Positions 1 through 8,678 are shown, counted from the first letter of the stretch. The stretch is 26,329 nucleotides of DNA from Actinobacillus sp. (GCA_020026075.1 JAHHQZ010000024.1:1-26329), one strand, 5' to 3'. The notes: generated by a model from the sequence alone, not told the origin. A program made the numbers and translations.

Positions 1-54
1 AAATCTGCACCTTAATTAGTTGACTGGTTAGTCCAACTTTTGGGGTGCAGATCA
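1..54. mobile_element. End of an IS3-family (IS150-like) insertion sequence, partial
   Basis: The stretch from about 31 to 54 reads GTCCAACTTTTGGGGTGCAG followed by ATCA. This resembles the terminal inverted repeat of IS150-group elements, whose outer ends begin TG and carry a CTGCACCCC-AAAAGTTGGAC-like core. A subterminal copy of ATCTGCACC at 3-11 pairs with GGTGCAGAT at 44-52. The element would extend to the left, out of the window, so no transposase can be read here and the target duplication cannot be checked. The identification rests on remembered IS150-type ends, not on a search. Confidence 0.55.
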
Positions 55-95
55 CCTTCGTGTAGCGGTTTTTTATATTAAGCGAGAGCAACGCT

Positions 96-137
96 AGGCT
101 GGAATTTTCCACAAAATTTTTGCAAAAATTCCAGCCT
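96..137. repeat. Dispersed palindromic repeat, copy 1 (long form)
   Basis: Perfect 13-base inverted arms, AGGCTGGAATTTT at 96-108 and AAAATTCCAGCCT at 125-137, flank a 16-base centre that contains AAAATTTT. There is no T-tract next to it, so a terminator role is uncertain. It lies between the IS end and wzz and belongs to the same family as the copies near 1426, 3246, 7813 and 25202. Confidence 0.85.
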
Positions 138-232
138 ACTGTATTCACATAAATCTAGTGGTACTCACCATTCAATGGTAAAATTCGCCCATTTTGAACT
201 AACTTACTACTAAGTAATTTTTAAGGAAAATT

Positions 233-1399
233 ATGCAACAACAAAACCTACCCTCGTCGTTTTCTATGGCGAACGATAGCGATGAAATTGATCTCATTGA
301 AGTATTATTTTCATTATGGCGTCGTAAATGGACGATCATTATTACGACTACCATTTTTCTTGCAATTAGTCTAGGCTATGCACTGCTTGCGCCACAAGTG
401 TGGACGAGTAAAGCGGTAGTAATGAAACCAAGTACATTTTTGATTGGTGATTATTTGAAAATCATTGAAAAATATGACACTTTACAAAACCAAAATCCTA
501 ACGATAACCAAGCCCAAAATACTAACCGAACGCAACAACGTGCTCAGCGGTTATTTAATATTTTTGCATTAAATTTAGTTAATCAAAATAACCAGATCCA
601 ATTTTTGAAAACGACACCAATGTATCAAGAATTGCTAGATAAAGGGCTATCCCATGAAAAAGCAATGGACATATTGTTGCGTCGTTTAACCATCGCCAAG
701 GCGGATAAAGATAAAATGCCAGTGGACATTGATGCATTGGATATTTCTTTCCAAGCAAAAAATCCAGCTCTAGCACAAAAAACCTTGCAGGATTTTATTC
801 AGTATGTAAATGACCAAACGAAAGTTACCGTGAGTAAAAATACCTTTACTCAAGGGGAAGTGCGTTTATTGGCGTTGCGAACAGAAATTCATAACATTGA
901 AAGCCATCTAAAAGCTTTGCACGAAGAACGTTTAACGAACTTAATGACCGCATTACAAACAGCAGAAAATGCGAAAATTATAGACTTCAATTATTCGCAA
1001 GGTTACACACACAACAGTAAAATGCCAGGGTTTGGTAGCTTACAGATTACCGCAGATACCGTATACAATGGCCCATTCTTATTTATGTTGGGTACGAATT
1101 ACTTAAAAGCTCAAATCGCAACCTTCAAAAAACAAGCTATCGTTTACCCGCAACGCTATTATCAATTAAAAGATATGGCACAAGGTTTGCAGGAAATCTT
1201 AACCGATACAGCACAAGCAAAATATCAAACGTACAGCTACTTGGATTTACCAAGCTATCCTGAATCACGCACTAAACCAAAACGCTCGCTCATCGTCATT
1301 GGTGGTACGCTTGGCGGCAGTATTTTAGGTGTACTTCTTGCGTTATTCCTAAACGCTGTTAGCGCATTCCGCTTGCGTGAAAAACAACAAATGAAGTAA
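233..1399 (+). CDS. wzz: Wzz/chain-length determinant family polysaccharide co-polymerase
   Basis: Inner-membrane protein that sets the chain length of surface polysaccharide (O-antigen, enterobacterial common antigen or a capsule-like polymer). The 388 residues have the typical layout: an acidic N-terminus containing DEIDLIEVLFSLWRRKW, a membrane helix at about 34-54, a long periplasmic part rich in helix-forming residues, a Pro-rich stretch (PSYPESRTKPKR, about 340-351), and a second membrane helix at about 353-377 with a GGTLGG motif and a basic cytoplasmic tail. The start has a good ribosome binding site, AAGGA at 223-227. The polymer cannot be named because no polymerase or flippase is in the window. 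The IS end on its left and the gene remnant on its right suggest it sits at the edge of a rearranged polysaccharide locus. Family assignment is firm; the exact wzz subtype is inference. Confidence 0.85.
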   Translation: MQQQNLPSSFSMANDSDEIDLIEVLFSLWRRKWTIIITTTIFLAISLGYALLAPQVWTSKAVVMKPSTFLIGDYLKIIEKYDTLQNQNPNDNQAQNTNRTQQRAQRLFNIFALNLVNQNNQIQFLKTTPMYQELLDKGLSHEKAMDILLRRLTIAKADKDKMPVDIDALDISFQAKNPALAQKTLQDFIQYVNDQTKVTVSKNTFTQGEVRLLALRTEIHNIESHLKALHEERLTNLMTALQTAENAKIIDFNYSQGYTHNSKMPGFGSLQITADTVYNGPFLFMLGTNYLKAQIATFKKQAIVYPQRYYQLKDMAQGLQEILTDTAQAKYQTYSYLDLPSYPESRTKPKRSLIVIGGTLGGSILGVLLALFLNAVSAFRLREKQQMK

Positions 1400-1425
1400 C
1401 GTTCAAGTTATTTATTGTTATCGAC

Positions 1426-1467
1426 AGGCTGGAGTTTTCCACAAAATTTTGTGAAAAATTCCGGCCT
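1426..1467. repeat. Dispersed palindromic repeat, copy 2 (long form)
   Basis: Arms AGGCTGGAGTTTT (1426-1438) and AAAATTCCGGCCT (1455-1467) pair with two non-Watson-Crick positions. The centre contains ACAAAATTTTGT. It is followed by AGTATTTTTTC, a modest T-run at about 1471-1476, so it may end wzz transcription. Confidence 0.8.
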
Positions 1468-1568
1468 AGTATTTTTTCAACTTCCTCAGAGATTCATTGC
1501 TTTTGTTTTTTTATGTATAGTAGAAATCTGTATAAAAAAGTTGAATAAAACGCTTAAATATTAGCGAA

Positions 1569-1691
1569 TTATTGTTTAAACAACTCAAAATAGGCATTTA
1601 ACTTGCCCATAAATTTTAACCGATTGGAAATAGCATACTGACTGCTCAAAGGCACATAAATGTTGTGTTTAACGCCGTTTAAATACCATTT
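1569..1691 (-). pseudogene. 40-codon 3' remnant of an unidentified minus-strand gene
   Basis: Read on the minus strand, this stretch is open for 40 codons and ends in TAA at 1571-1569. The product has balanced, protein-like composition: it starts KWYLNGVKHNIYVPLSS and ends GKLNAYFELFKQ. There is no usable start, because the frame is closed by TGA just upstream (1694-1692), so it looks like the C-terminal end of a lost gene. I do not recognise the family. Next to wzz, a glycosyltransferase or other polysaccharide gene would be reasonable, but that is only inference from position. It occupies the middle of the otherwise geneless wzz-yfcC gap. Chance openness of a short frame cannot be excluded. 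Confidence 0.4.
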
Positions 1692-1717
1692 TCATTGAAA
1701 TATATGAGGAGTCAGCT

Positions 1718-3229
1718 ATGACAAAACGTAAATTTAAATTTCCCACTGCATTTACTATTCTTTTTATCATAATGATCATCGCCGTTGGGCTGACGTGGAT
1801 AATTCCTGCGGGATCCTACGATAAGCTAACCTACTCCGCCAAAACGGATAGCTTTGTTATTCATTCTTATAAAGCCAACGATAAAATCCTTCCAGCAACC
1901 CAGCAAGCCCTTTCTGATCTCAATATTAAAATCGACCTGAGTAGTTTTACTGAAGGTAAAATCCGCAAGCCCATTGCTATCCCTGGTTCATATCATCGTG
2001 TGGAGCAGAATCCAAAAGGCTTGATGGATATTACCGAAAGTATGGTTTACGGTACGATTGAAGCTGCGGATATTATGGTGTTCATTTTTGTGCTAGGCGG
2101 AATGATCGGCGTGATCAATAAAACGGGATCCTTCGCCGCAGGCTTGTCTGCATTGACACAACGCACTAAGGGCAAGGAGTTTTCTATTGTTTTCATCGTG
2201 TGTATTTTAATGGCACTGGGCGGCACAATGTGTGGCATTGAAGAAGAGGCGGTAGCGTTTTACCCCATTCTCGCTCCTGTCTTTATCGCCTTAGGCTACG
2301 ATGCCATCATCACCGTTGGGGCGATTTTTCTTGCAGCCTCAATGGGAACGGCATTTTCTACCATCAATCCATTTTCTGTGGTCATCGCTTCAAATGCGGC
2401 GGGCATTCCGTTTACTGAAGGGATTGTGTTCCGTGCCATTGGTCTTGTGCTAGGCAGTGCAGCGGTGATTGCTTATTTATACTGGTACGCTAAGCGCATA
2501 AAAGCGGATCCGAAAAAATCCATCGTTTGGGACGACCGTCATAAATTCTTGGAAATGTATCAGGACACCAATCACGGTAATATTCCATCATTCACCTTAC
2601 GTCGTAAGCTCATCTTAGCCTTATTTTGTATCGCATTTCCTATTATGATTTGGGGCGTGATGGTGGGCGGCTGGTGGTTCCCAACGATGGCGGCCTCTTT
2701 TTTAACCATCACTATCGTCATAATGTTCATTTCCAAATTAAGTGAAGAAGATATTGTGTCCTCGTTCACCAAAGGTGCGGCAGAATTAGTGGGTGTATCG
2801 TTAATTATTGGCTTGGCGCGTGGCGTAAATATCGTGTTAGAGCAAGGAATGGTGTCGGACACTATTTTAGCTTTGTTATCCGAAATGGTGGCGAATATGC
2901 CAGCGAGCGTGTTTATCATTGGGCAATTATTCGTCTTTATCATTTTGGGCTTATTTGTACCGTCATCATCTGGTTTAGCGGTGCTTTCAATGCCGATTAT
3001 GTCGCCACTTGCGGATACAGTGGGCATTCCACGAGATATTGTGGTATCCGCTTACAACTGGGGGCAGTACGCAATGTTATTCCTTGCGCCAACAGGGTTA
3101 GTTTTGGTGACTTTGCAAATGTTGTACATTCCGTTTAACAAATGGGTGAAATTCATTATGCCGATGATCGGTGTACTACTTGCTATTGCTATTGTGTTAC
3201 TGCTGTTGCCAGTACAGCTTTATGCATAA
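1718..3229 (+). CDS. yfcC: YfcC family (DcuC-like) inner-membrane transporter
   Basis: Polytopic transporter of the YfcC/arginine-ornithine antiporter-like group in the DcuC superfamily. The true substrate is not established; C4-dicarboxylate or basic amino-acid transport is often assigned by homology. The 503 residues begin with a basic stretch and a first membrane helix (TAFTILFIIMIIAVGLTWIIP), then a soluble loop to about residue 110 and then repeated membrane segments. The central GGTMCGIEEEAVAFYPI region and the STINPFSVVIASNAAG segment are hallmarks of the family. Length is normal for the family. GAGGAG at 1706-1711 sits close to the ATG. The gene stands alone, bounded by repeat copies 2 and 3, so no pathway partner is visible. 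Confidence 0.85.
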   Translation: MTKRKFKFPTAFTILFIIMIIAVGLTWIIPAGSYDKLTYSAKTDSFVIHSYKANDKILPATQQALSDLNIKIDLSSFTEGKIRKPIAIPGSYHRVEQNPKGLMDITESMVYGTIEAADIMVFIFVLGGMIGVINKTGSFAAGLSALTQRTKGKEFSIVFIVCILMALGGTMCGIEEEAVAFYPILAPVFIALGYDAIITVGAIFLAASMGTAFSTINPFSVVIASNAAGIPFTEGIVFRAIGLVLGSAAVIAYLYWYAKRIKADPKKSIVWDDRHKFLEMYQDTNHGNIPSFTLRRKLILALFCIAFPIMIWGVMVGGWWFPTMAASFLTITIVIMFISKLSEEDIVSSFTKGAAELVGVSLIIGLARGVNIVLEQGMVSDTILALLSEMVANMPASVFIIGQLFVFIILGLFVPSSSGLAVLSMPIMSPLADTVGIPRDIVVSAYNWGQYAMLFLAPTGLVLVTLQMLYIPFNKWVKFIMPMIGVLLAIAIVLLLLPVQLYA

Positions 3230-3245
3230 TTTTTAATGACAAGCT

Positions 3246-3296
3246 AGGCTGGAATTTTCTACAAAATTTTGGCAAAAATTCCGGCGTGGCTTTTTT
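3246..3296 (+). terminator. Dispersed palindromic repeat, copy 3, with T-tract (yfcC terminator)
   Basis: Arms AGGCTGGAATTTT (3246-3258) and AAAATTCCGGCGT (3275-3287) surround a centre with AAAATTTT, and a six-T run at 3291-3296 follows. It lies 16 bases after the yfcC stop codon and is a good intrinsic-terminator candidate. Confidence 0.8.
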
Positions 3297-3329
3297 AGCC
3301 CCTGCCTTTTACCTTGATTTTAAATTGGG

Positions 3330-3335
3330 TATAAT
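3330..3335 (+). promoter_or_regulatory. Candidate -10 box of the fabB promoter
   Basis: A perfect TATAAT at 3330-3335 is preceded by GGG, with only a weak -35 (TTTTAC at 3307-3312, 17-base spacing). The fabB start codon is about 58 bases downstream. No operator can be assigned from the sequence. Confidence 0.5.
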
Positions 3336-3393
3336 GCGGGGGTTTTTGCTTGCCTAGTGCAAGTTATTTTTACATTTAAAGGATACAACACGA

Positions 3394-4614
3394 ATGAAAA
3401 GAGCCGTCATCACAGGTGTAGGGATTATTTCCAGCATTGGTAACAATAAAGAAGAAGTACTCAGCGCATTGAAAGTTGGCAAATCAGGTATTGAATTTGT
3501 GCCTGAATTTGCTGAAATTGGAATGCGCAGCCAAGTGGCTGGTACATTAAAAATTAACCCAGCGGAACACATTGATCGCAAAGTCTTGCGTTTTATGGGC
3601 GATTCCGCCGCTTATGCGTTTTTAGCAATGCAGCAGGCTATTGATGATGCGCATTTGTCCCCAGAGGATGTATCCAACCCACGCACAGGCTTGGTGATTG
3701 GTGCGGGTACAGGTTCTGCACACAACCAGCGTATCGCTTGCGAGGCAGCACACGGCAAACGTGGCGTGCGTGGCATTGGTCCTTACGCCGTAACGAAAAC
3801 AATGGCATCCAGCGTGTCCGCTTGCTTAGCAACCCCTTACAAAATTAAAGGCGTGAATTACAGTATTAGCTCCGCTTGTGCAACCTCTGCACATTGTATC
3901 GGTCACGCCGTTGAATTAATTCAATTAGGCAAACAAGATGTGGTTTTCGCTGGTGGTGCAGAAGAGCTTTCTTGGGAATCCGCATCAGAATTTGACGCAA
4001 TGGGTGCCGTTTCGACCAAATATAATGAAACCCCAGAAAAAGCCTCTCGTGCCTACGATGCAAACCGTGATGGTTTTGTGATTTCAGGCGGTGCCGCTGT
4101 GTTAGTGGTTGAAGAATTAGAACATGCCCTTGCTCGTGGTGCGAAAATTTATGCAGAGATTGTGGGCTACGGCGCTACATCCGATGGCTTTGATATGGTT
4201 GCTCCAAGTGGTGAAGGCGCAGAACGCTGTATGCAACAAGCGTTGGCAACTGTCAATAGCGATATTGATTACATCAATGTACATGGCACGTCCACGCCAG
4301 TAGGCGATGTGAAAGAACTCGCTGCGATTAAAGCTGTATTTGGCGATAAAAAACCAGCCATTTCATCAACCAAATCAATGACTGGTCACGCACTTGGTGC
4401 AGCGGGCGCTCAAGAGGCGGTTTACTCATTACTAATGCTCGATAATGATTTCATCACGCCAAGTATTAACATTGAACAACTTGATGAAACCGCTGAAAAT
4501 ATGAACATTGTTACCGCACCAGTAGTCAATGCACAGCTTAAAACCGTAATGTCTAACAGCTTTGGTTTTGGCGGCACAAACGCTGCACTCGTTTTCCAAA
4601 AATTGGAAAAATAA
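3394..4614 (+). CDS. fabB: 3-oxoacyl-ACP synthase I (beta-ketoacyl-ACP synthase I)
   Basis: Condenses acyl-ACP with malonyl-ACP in fatty-acid elongation, and in gamma-proteobacteria it is needed for unsaturated fatty acids. The 406 residues match FabB length. The Cys-His-His active site is complete: Cys162 in SSACATSAH, His297 in NVHGTSTPVGD and His332 in MTGHALGAAGAQ. The GFGGTNAALVF motif near the C-terminus is typical of the condensing enzymes. AAAGGA lies 10 bases before the ATG. The gene has its own candidate promoter and is followed after 48 bases by pepB on the same strand, so partial co-transcription is possible, although the two functions are unrelated. Confidence 0.97.
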   Translation: MKRAVITGVGIISSIGNNKEEVLSALKVGKSGIEFVPEFAEIGMRSQVAGTLKINPAEHIDRKVLRFMGDSAAYAFLAMQQAIDDAHLSPEDVSNPRTGLVIGAGTGSAHNQRIACEAAHGKRGVRGIGPYAVTKTMASSVSACLATPYKIKGVNYSISSACATSAHCIGHAVELIQLGKQDVVFAGGAEELSWESASEFDAMGAVSTKYNETPEKASRAYDANRDGFVISGGAAVLVVEELEHALARGAKIYAEIVGYGATSDGFDMVAPSGEGAERCMQQALATVNSDIDYINVHGTSTPVGDVKELAAIKAVFGDKKPAISSTKSMTGHALGAAGAQEAVYSLLMLDNDFITPSINIEQLDETAENMNIVTAPVVNAQLKTVMSNSFGFGGTNAALVFQKLEK

Positions 4615-4662
4615 TCCGACCTAGGTTAAACCGTTCCCAAATCTATTGATTAAGGAGTCATT

Positions 4663-5973
4663 ATGAAAATTCAACTTTCTTACCAAAACGCCGACCCAAT
4701 GTGGGGCGAAAATGCGTTGCTGACCTTTAACGATCAGGGCGCGGTCATTCACCTAAATGAAAATGGCGATAGCCAAGAAACCAAGTTAAAAGTGCAACGT
4801 GCTGCACGTAAGTTACGTGATCAAGGTGTAAAAAATGGCGAATTGGTTGGCGAAGAATGGAATCTTGCAAGTTGCTGGGCATTTTATCAAGGCTTTTACA
4901 GTGCTAAGCAAGACTATGAACTCATCCTGCCAGAATTAGATGAAGAAAGCCAAGATGCCTTGCTTTCTCGTATTTTATGTGGCGACTTTGTTCGTGAAAT
5001 CACCAATTTATCTGCGGATATTATTACCCCAGAGGCACTAGCGGAAAACGCCGCAAAATTCATTACCGACATCGCCGCCGATTACGCACCAGAAGAGGCG
5101 GTGATCGCCTACGACATCATCACAGGTGATGAATTGCTTGAAGAAGGCTTTAACGGCATTTGGTCTGTGGGCAAAGGAAGTAGCAATCCGCCAGCGATGT
5201 TGCAATTAGACTACAACCCAACAGGTGATGAAAACGCTCCTGTGCTTGCTTGTTTAGTGGGGAAAGGCATTACTTTTGACAGCGGTGGTTACAGTATTAA
5301 ACCGACCAATTCAATGGTCAATATGCGTACGGATATGGGCGGTGCGGCATTGCTAACAGGGGCTTTGGCACAAGCCATTGCTAACGGTTTGCAAGAACGT
5401 GTGAAATTAGTGTTGTGCTGTGCGGAAAATATGGTGAGCGCCAATGCGATGAAATTAGGCGATGTCATTACGTATTCCAATGGCGTTAGCGTTGAAGTAC
5501 GTAATACCGATGCGGAAGGGCGCTTAGTCCTTGCCGATGGTTTAATTTGGGCGTGCCAACAACAGCCTGCATTGATTATTGATGCCGCTACCTTAACTGG
5601 TGCTGCGAAAGCCGCCGTGGGTAACGATTACCACAGCGTATTGAGTTTAGACGATACGTTAACCGCCGCTTTGTTTGATGCTGCCGAAGACACGGGCGAA
5701 CCGTTTTGGCGTTTACCATTTGCAGAACTTCACCGTGGACAAGTCAAATCTGATTTTGCGGATATTTCAAACACAGCCGCCGTTGCTACCCCAGCAGGAG
5801 CGAGTACCGCTGCGGCATTTTTATCTTACTTTGTAGAAGAATACGCCAATGGCTGGCTACATTTAGATTTAAGTGCCTCATTCCGCCCAGCTGCTAGCGA
5901 TCTTTGGGGCGTGGGTGCCACAGGTATCGGCGTTCAAACCATTGCCAACTTATTGTTATCCTTAGAATATTAA
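4663..5973 (+). CDS. pepB: Peptidase B (M17 leucyl aminopeptidase family)
   Basis: Cytoplasmic aminopeptidase with two catalytic metal ions that releases N-terminal residues from peptides. The 436 residues are close to the enterobacterial PepB length. The M17 signature NTDAEGRL is at 281-288, and the metal/substrate region GKGITFDSGG is at about 200-209. The shorter N-terminal domain separates it from PepA. The start is supported by AAGGAGTC just upstream of ATG 4663. A palindromic terminator follows 12 bases after the stop, so the transcript probably ends here. PepA is an unlikely alternative given the length and N-terminal sequence. Confidence 0.95.
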   Translation: MKIQLSYQNADPMWGENALLTFNDQGAVIHLNENGDSQETKLKVQRAARKLRDQGVKNGELVGEEWNLASCWAFYQGFYSAKQDYELILPELDEESQDALLSRILCGDFVREITNLSADIITPEALAENAAKFITDIAADYAPEEAVIAYDIITGDELLEEGFNGIWSVGKGSSNPPAMLQLDYNPTGDENAPVLACLVGKGITFDSGGYSIKPTNSMVNMRTDMGGAALLTGALAQAIANGLQERVKLVLCCAENMVSANAMKLGDVITYSNGVSVEVRNTDAEGRLVLADGLIWACQQQPALIIDAATLTGAAKAAVGNDYHSVLSLDDTLTAALFDAAEDTGEPFWRLPFAELHRGQVKSDFADISNTAAVATPAGASTAAAFLSYFVEEYANGWLHLDLSASFRPAASDLWGVGATGIGVQTIANLLLSLEY

Positions 5974-5985
5974 TTCTCTTATCGA

Positions 5986-6027
5986 AGGTCGGAATATTTT
6001 TTCAAATTTTATTCCGACCTATTTTTT
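5986..6027 (+). terminator. Dispersed palindromic repeat, copy 4, with T-tract (pepB terminator)
   Basis: Perfect 11-base arms AGGTCGGAATA (5986-5996) and TATTCCGACCT (6010-6020) enclose a T-rich loop with CAAATTTT, followed by ATTTTTT at 6021-6027. It is a GTCGG variant of the repeat family, between pepB and gmhA. Confidence 0.85.
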
Positions 6028-6048
6028 AGCGTATCGCAAGGAGTAGAT

Positions 6049-6657
6049 ATGTACTTAAAACAAATCAAAGCTGAACTTCAAGAAGCACAAAAAGTGCTAA
6101 ATGATTTCGTTAATGACGAAAAAAATATTGAATTGATTCAGCAAGCAGCTTTCATCATTGCGGAAAGTTTCAAAAATGGCGGCAAAGTGTTGTCTTGCGG
6201 TAATGGCGGATCCCATTGCGATGCAATGCACTTCGCCGAAGAGTTAACAGGGCGCTACCGTGAAAACCGTCCAGGTTTCCCAGCGATTGCTATTTCTGAC
6301 CCAAGCCATTTAAGCTGTGTGAGCAATGATTTCGGTTACGAATACGTGTTCTCTCGCTACGTGCAAGCCGTAGGACAAACTGGCGATGTGTTATTCGGTT
6401 TATCCACATCAGGCAACTCCCAAAATATCCTTAATGCAATGCAGGCTGCCAAAGAAAAAGGAATGAAAGTCATTGCAATGACAGGCAAAGATGGCGGCAA
6501 AATGGCAGGCATTGCTGATGTAGAAATTCGTGTACCACACTTTGGTTACGCCGATCGCATTCAAGAAATTCACATTAAAGTCATTCATATTTTGATGATG
6601 TTAGTGGAATTTGAGATGGCAAAATTGCAAGAAAATTCAGGCTACGAAGCGGATTAA
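6049..6657 (+). CDS. gmhA: Phosphoheptose isomerase
   Basis: Converts sedoheptulose 7-phosphate to D-glycero-D-manno-heptose 7-phosphate, the first step of the ADP-heptose supply for the LPS/LOS inner core. A SIS-domain protein of 202 residues, slightly longer than the E. coli enzyme. Visible landmarks are GNGGS at 51-55, the catalytic-site Glu65 in HFAEELTGRYR, the phosphate-binding GLSTSGNS at 117-124, and Gln172/His180 in IQEIHIKVIH, which match the catalytic base region of GmhA. AAGGAG precedes the ATG. The stop codon is one base from the hemW start, so the two genes are probably translationally coupled. Confidence 0.96.
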   Translation: MYLKQIKAELQEAQKVLNDFVNDEKNIELIQQAAFIIAESFKNGGKVLSCGNGGSHCDAMHFAEELTGRYRENRPGFPAIAISDPSHLSCVSNDFGYEYVFSRYVQAVGQTGDVLFGLSTSGNSQNILNAMQAAKEKGMKVIAMTGKDGGKMAGIADVEIRVPHFGYADRIQEIHIKVIHILMMLVEFEMAKLQENSGYEAD

Positions 6658-6658
6658 A

Positions 6659-7810
6659 ATGCTGCCGCCGTTAAGTTTGTATGTGCATATCCCTTGGTGC
6701 GTGCAGAAATGTCCTTATTGTGATTTCAACTCGCACCAGCAAAAGGGGCAAATTCCTGAACAGGATTATATTCAGCATTTACTCAGGGATTTGCAGCACG
6801 ATGTCAAACAATACCAGCACGCACTGGCGGATCGCCCCATTCAAACGATGTTTATTGGCGGCGGTACGCCAAGTCTTTTTTCAGCCGAAGGCATTAACAA
6901 GATTTTAACAGGCGTACGTGCCATTTTACCTGTGGCAGAAAATGCGGAAATTACAATGGAAGCCAATCCTGGTACGGCAGAAAGCGAGCGATTTACAGGC
7001 TTTGTGCAAGCTGGGGTTACACGTCTTTCAATGGGCGTGCAAAGTTTTGCGGATGACAAACTTATCACGCTCGGACGCATTCACGATGGCCAGCAAGCGA
7101 AACGTGCTATTGCAATGGCGCAAGATTTGCTTGGTAACGGGTTGAAAAGCTTTAATTTGGATTTAATGCACGGTTTGCCCCATCAAAATAAAGCCCAAGC
7201 CTTGCAGGATCTTGCCCAAGCTGTCGCTACGAGAACGCCCCATTTGTCGTGGTATCAACTGACCATTGAGCCGAACACGTTATTTGGTTCACGTCCGCCA
7301 CGCTTGCCAGAGGACGACACCCTTTGGGAAATTTTTGAGGCAGGGGATGCTTTTTTGCGTGCCAACGGCTACGAGCAATACGAAACGTCCGCTTACGCCA
7401 AAGCGGGTTTTCAGTGTGAGCATAATTTGAATTATTGGCGATTTGGCGATTATTTAGCCATTGGCTGCGGTGCGCACGGCAAAATAACCTTGCTCAATGG
7501 CGAAATTCAGCGTTTTAGCAAAACCAAGCACCCACGTGGCTATTTGCAAGGCCATTACGAGGCTGAACGCCACATTATTCCAATGGCGGAGCGTCCTTTT
7601 GAATATTTTATGAACCGTTTTCGTTTGCTTGAACCTGTACCCAAAGCGGAATTTACCGCCTTTACAGGTTGCTCGTTAGACAGCATTCAAACGCCCATCG
7701 AGCAAGCAAAACAGCAAGGTTACATCAATGAAACGGCACAACATTGGCAAGTCACCGAACGTGGCAAGTTATTTTTAAACGAACTTTTAACCCTATTTTT
7801 AACCGACTAA
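6659..7810 (+). CDS. hemW: Radical SAM heme chaperone HemW
   Basis: Radical-SAM family protein resembling coproporphyrinogen III dehydrogenase but, from work on homologues, acting as a heme-binding chaperone that delivers heme to respiratory enzymes. The 383 residues start at ATG 6659, one base after the gmhA stop, giving MLPPLSLYVHIPWC. Starts further upstream would lie inside gmhA. The [4Fe-4S] motif CxxxCxxC is Cys14, Cys18 and Cys21, and the SAM-binding GGGTPSLF follows. HemW lacks the extra N-terminal segment of true HemN, which supports the assignment. Coupling to gmhA looks positional. The 3' end runs into palindrome copy 5. Confidence 0.93.
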   Translation: MLPPLSLYVHIPWCVQKCPYCDFNSHQQKGQIPEQDYIQHLLRDLQHDVKQYQHALADRPIQTMFIGGGTPSLFSAEGINKILTGVRAILPVAENAEITMEANPGTAESERFTGFVQAGVTRLSMGVQSFADDKLITLGRIHDGQQAKRAIAMAQDLLGNGLKSFNLDLMHGLPHQNKAQALQDLAQAVATRTPHLSWYQLTIEPNTLFGSRPPRLPEDDTLWEIFEAGDAFLRANGYEQYETSAYAKAGFQCEHNLNYWRFGDYLAIGCGAHGKITLLNGEIQRFSKTKHPRGYLQGHYEAERHIIPMAERPFEYFMNRFRLLEPVPKAEFTAFTGCSLDSIQTPIEQAKQQGYINETAQHWQVTERGKLFLNELLTLFLTD

Positions 7811-7812
7811 CC

Positions 7813-7856
7813 TAGACTGGAATTTTTTGCAAAATTTTGTCAAAAATTCCAGCCTA
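7813..7856. repeat. Dispersed palindromic repeat, copy 5 (long form)
   Basis: Arms TAGACTGGAATTTTT (7813-7827) and AAAAATTCCAGCCTA (7842-7856) pair with one mismatch around GCAAAATTTTG. It starts two bases after the hemW stop and ends 27 bases before ubiE. No T-tract follows. Part of it can be read in frame with ubiE from an ATG at 7827, an artefactual upstream start. Confidence 0.85.
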
Positions 7857-7883
7857 CGTGCAACCGTAACAAAGGAACGAGCG

Positions 7884-8669
7884 ATGAACGATCAGTCTCA
7901 AACTAGCATTCAACCTACTGAAATCAATGAAGAAACCACGCATTTTGGTTTTCAAACTGTGCGTAAATCAGAAAAGCAACAGCTCGTGGCGCAGGTTTTT
8001 CATTCTGTGGCGGCAAAATATGATTTGATGAACGATCTGCTTTCATTCGGCATTCATCGCTTATGGAAACGTTTCACCATTGACTGTTCAGGCGTTCGCA
8101 AAGGGCAGAAAGTGTTGGATCTTGCTGGCGGCACGGGGGATTTCACGGCAAAATTTTCTCGTTTAGTGGGCGACAGTGGCGAAGTGATTTTGTCGGATAT
8201 TAACGAATCAATGCTCGAAGTAGGCAAGGAAAAATTACGTAATCTTGGCGTGGTAGGCAATGTGAAATACGTGCAAGCCAATGCGGAAGAATTGCCTTTT
8301 GCCGATGATTATTTTGATTGCATTGTCATAAGTTTTGGTTTGCGCAATGTGGCCGACAAAGAAAAAGCCTTGCGCTCAATGTTCCGTGTGTTAAAGCCCG
8401 GCGGTCGCTTGTTGGTGTTAGAATTTTCCAAGCCCGTGATTGAGCCACTTTCACAGGTTTACCAATTCTATTCTTTTAACATTCTGCCGAAAGTGGGCGA
8501 AGTCGTGGTGAACGATGGCGCAAGTTATCGCTATTTAGCAGAGTCCATTAAAATGCATCCAAATCAAGCCACGTTACAGCAAATGATGGAAGAGGCTGGC
8601 TTTGAGCAAGTGAATTATTACAACTTAACGGGCGGCATTGTGGCCTTGCATCGTGGTTATAAATTTTAA
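7884..8669 (+). CDS. ubiE: Ubiquinone/menaquinone C-methyltransferase
   Basis: SAM-dependent C-methyltransferase acting in both ubiquinone and menaquinone synthesis. With the start at 7884 (AAAGGAACGAGCG upstream) it has 261 residues, a little longer than the E. coli protein. An in-frame ATG at 7827 lies inside repeat copy 5 and was rejected. The SAM-binding motif VLDLAGGTGDFT begins at about residue 78. The GLRNVADKEKALR and KPGGRLLVLEFSKP segments are typical of UbiE/COQ5. It leads the ubiE-ubiJ-ubiB cluster. Making both quinones fits an organism that also carries frdABCD, which uses menaquinol. Confidence 0.96.
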   Translation: MNDQSQTSIQPTEINEETTHFGFQTVRKSEKQQLVAQVFHSVAAKYDLMNDLLSFGIHRLWKRFTIDCSGVRKGQKVLDLAGGTGDFTAKFSRLVGDSGEVILSDINESMLEVGKEKLRNLGVVGNVKYVQANAEELPFADDYFDCIVISFGLRNVADKEKALRSMFRVLKPGGRLLVLEFSKPVIEPLSQVYQFYSFNILPKVGEVVVNDGASYRYLAESIKMHPNQATLQQMMEEAGFEQVNYYNLTGGIVALHRGYKF

Positions 8670-8678
8670 GGAATGGCA

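Noticed and set aside
2572..3027. 151-codon open frame on the minus strand within yfcC
   Set aside because: It is fully antisense to a well-supported transporter gene and its product is low-complexity and unlike any family I know.
7827..7883. Upstream in-frame ATG extending ubiE by 19 residues
   Set aside because: The extension is encoded largely by palindromic repeat copy 5, and the ATG at 7884 has the better ribosome site.
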